Source of the DNA: PUPG01 sp964463915
GTDB lineage: Bacteria > Bacteroidota > Bacteroidia > Bacteroidales > UBA7960
DNA length: 64,000 bases
NCBI GenBank assembly: GCA_964463915.1
Contig: CAYXEH010000003.1
Location: 57,495-121,494, forward strand
Direction: 5' to 3'
Shown: piece after piece, positions 62,813-64,000 of the stretch
Numbering within the stretch: the first letter of the stretch is position 1
Layout: every line of letters starts with the position of its first letter
Notes under the pieces: generated by a model
What the model saw: the letters and a program-made list of their open reading frames with translations, nothing else
Told to the model about the DNA's origin: nothing
Database searches by the model: none
Program-made: the position numbers and the translations under genes

Positions 62813-63994
62813 TTAGAGGGTTACAGTATTTTCACAGATCAGCACTACCTCTCTGCGGATAATTTGCTCAGATTGAGTACTCAAACAGTGTTTCTTGTCA
62901 AAGTCACAGAGGAATTTCCCGATATCCCGTTCTTTGTATTGCGCATAAAGAGCACTTTCATGGTAATGATTCAGCAGCACAGGAAGGGCACCTTCCCGGC
63001 CCAGCATCCGGTCCACTGTATGGACAAGGGCCATATTGACCTCATCGATGGTTCCCACACATTCAAAAGGTTTCACCCCGGTGGTTCCGCTCAATTCTTC
63101 CAGAATACCTATCAAATCCTCATCAGCGAAAAGGTCTTTTCCGAAAATGCGCATCAATTCGTGCTGCGTCAAGAACGGGGACAGAATGATATAAGTAAAC
63201 AGGCATTTCGGGCAGGCACCACACCAGCTATCTGTCTTACTCCCTACGTTACAGCTTTTGAACACGTCATGATACCGGCGATAGCGGGAAAACATGGCAG
63301 CGATTTGTAACTCGTTCAGGGGACGAAGGAAACTAAAATAATTGACCGGTGCATCCAGGTGTCCCGACATATATTGACGAAAATCCTGTTCAAAATCCAG
63401 GGATTTGCTATATTGATGGTTGATCCCTGTCCCCGGTATCGTAGGCTCACTGGCGCTGGACTCATTGGACAAGGCAATATGCCGGATCCCTGCAAATCTG
63501 GCAACAAATGCCGAGGCAAATGCCAGCATGGCCGAAAATGGAGTATGGCCGTTGAGAAAACCTTCATCGTTTAACCGAAGTAAGAGAGGGTCTATTTTCC
63601 GCGTCATGACAACACCACTGTCAGCAGGAGATGCAACTTCCAGCACCTGGTTTGTGGCACCCCTTGGGTTTACCACGAAAGGAACAATCTGAAATCCGGA
63701 CGACTTGAGCAACTCCAGTGTCACCACTGAATCTTTTCCTCCTCCCACAGGTACCAGCACCCGATTCCCGGCATCATCGCTATTTTCAGAAGACAAACCG
63801 GGCAAGGGCCGGCTGTTTTCATCGAAAACAAACTCCACCATTTCGGCTCCCGGTATATCAATCCCGTTCATATAGAAAAATTCACCGAGCCCCTGACGAT
63901 ACAAATTCTTCCACCAGGACTGCTGCTTGGAGGATAAACGATGCGGTTGGATAAGGATCCGGGGAGAACAAAATGCTTTCCAGTAACTGACCAT
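62813..63994 (-). CDS. murL: MurL-type UDP-MurNAc-L-Ala-L-Glu epimerase, 5' end at or beyond the window edge
   Basis: 393 visible residues. An ATP pyrophosphatase-type loop VLVPVGGGKDSVVTLELL (about 78-95) is followed by IVPFVVNPRGAT, IALSNESSASEPT, VNYFSFLRPLNELQIAAMFSRY and a Cys cluster WCGACPKCLFTYIILSPF. This pattern matches the MurL family that adenylates and epimerises the terminal L-Glu of UDP-MurNAc-L-Ala-L-Glu (EC 5.1.1.23). The frame stays open to base 64000, so the true start may lie outside. It is upstream of, and probably co-transcribed with, murD. Assignment rests on family recall, not a search. Confidence 0.8.
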   Translation of the reverse strand: MVSYWKAFCSPRILIQPHRLSSKQQSWWKNLYRQGLGEFFYMNGIDIPGAEMVEFVFDENSRPLPGLSSENSDDAGNRVLVPVGGGKDSVVTLELLKSSGFQIVPFVVNPRGATNQVLEVASPADSGVVMTRKIDPLLLRLNDEGFLNGHTPFSAMLAFASAFVARFAGIRHIALSNESSASEPTIPGTGINHQYSKSLDFEQDFRQYMSGHLDAPVNYFSFLRPLNELQIAAMFSRYRRYHDVFKSCNVGSKTDSWCGACPKCLFTYIILSPFLTQHELMRIFGKDLFADEDLIGILEELSGTTGVKPFECVGTIDEVNMALVHTVDRMLGREGALPVLLNHYHESALYAQYKERDIGKFLCDFDKKHCLSTQSEQIIRREVVLICENTVTL

Positions 63995-64000
63995 TTCAAT

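Noticed and set aside
1..64000. CRISPR arrays, tRNA/rRNA genes, transposases, prophage genes
   Set aside because: None seen on reading both strands; intergenic regions are short and lack cloverleaf or spaced-repeat patterns.

Overview
The window looks like draft chromosome of a member of the Bacteroidota, most likely a Bacteroidales-type organism. Evidence: a 1252-aa protease ending in a type IX secretion (Por) sorting domain, TonB-dependent receptors (one with a carboxypeptidase-like N-terminal domain), many lipoproteins, at least ten promoters with the Bacteroidota -7 element TAnnTTTG, and few Shine-Dalgarno sequences. A 2-hydroxyacyl-CoA dehydratase activase-type giant protein, a LutA-like Fe-S protein and methylglyoxal synthase fit a fermentative or anaerobic life (inference). 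Two runs of exactly 100 N (50574-50673, 61325-61424) are scaffold gaps, so this is a draft or metagenome-derived assembly.

Layout. 1-6.1 kb: partial SDR, MBL hydrolase, then mpl-ung-rlmB-LutA-like-coaW. 6.1-16.9 kb: cold-shock gene with a long leader; on the minus strand the 1377-aa tandem activase, a TonB receptor with a rhodanese lacking its catalytic Cys, a nucleotidyltransferase, an exported DUF4438 protein and an MltF-type transglycosylase. 17-22.7 kb: amidohydrolase, C69 dipeptidase, flavin reductase, xseA-xseB. 22.7-24.3 kb: remnant of a copper-efflux locus (CPRC-AraC regulator plus a CusA/DUF3347 chimera). 24.4-36.2 kb: M28 peptidase, MTH1187 protein, lipoprotein, T9SS subtilase, aldehyde dehydrogenase, SLC13 transporter, site-2 protease. 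36.2-49.6 kb: PAS histidine kinase, ABC-2 exporter, X-Pro dipeptidyl peptidase, mgsA, TonB receptor, ATP-grasp enzyme, small membrane protein and lipoprotein genes, arsR-arsC-arsB operon with a palindromic operator, rhodanese lipoprotein. 49.7-54.9 kb: nfo, M28 peptidase, a frameshifted outer-membrane protein, a probably truncated membrane protein, mnmE. 55-60.3 kb: sucD, beta-helix lipoprotein, TPR-ribH-fmt, HU. 60.3-64 kb: agmatinase family, then murD and a murL-type epimerase.

The most interesting system is the murL-murD pair at the right edge. It suggests that D-glutamate for peptidoglycan is made by adding L-Glu to UDP-MurNAc-L-Ala and epimerising it in place, a route characterised in Xanthomonas, instead of by glutamate racemase. 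Second is the in-frame fusion of a CusA fragment to a CusB-type DUF3347 domain. Third is the giant protein carrying two complete activase domains that could share one Fe-S cluster. No tRNA, rRNA, CRISPR array, insertion sequence or prophage was seen.
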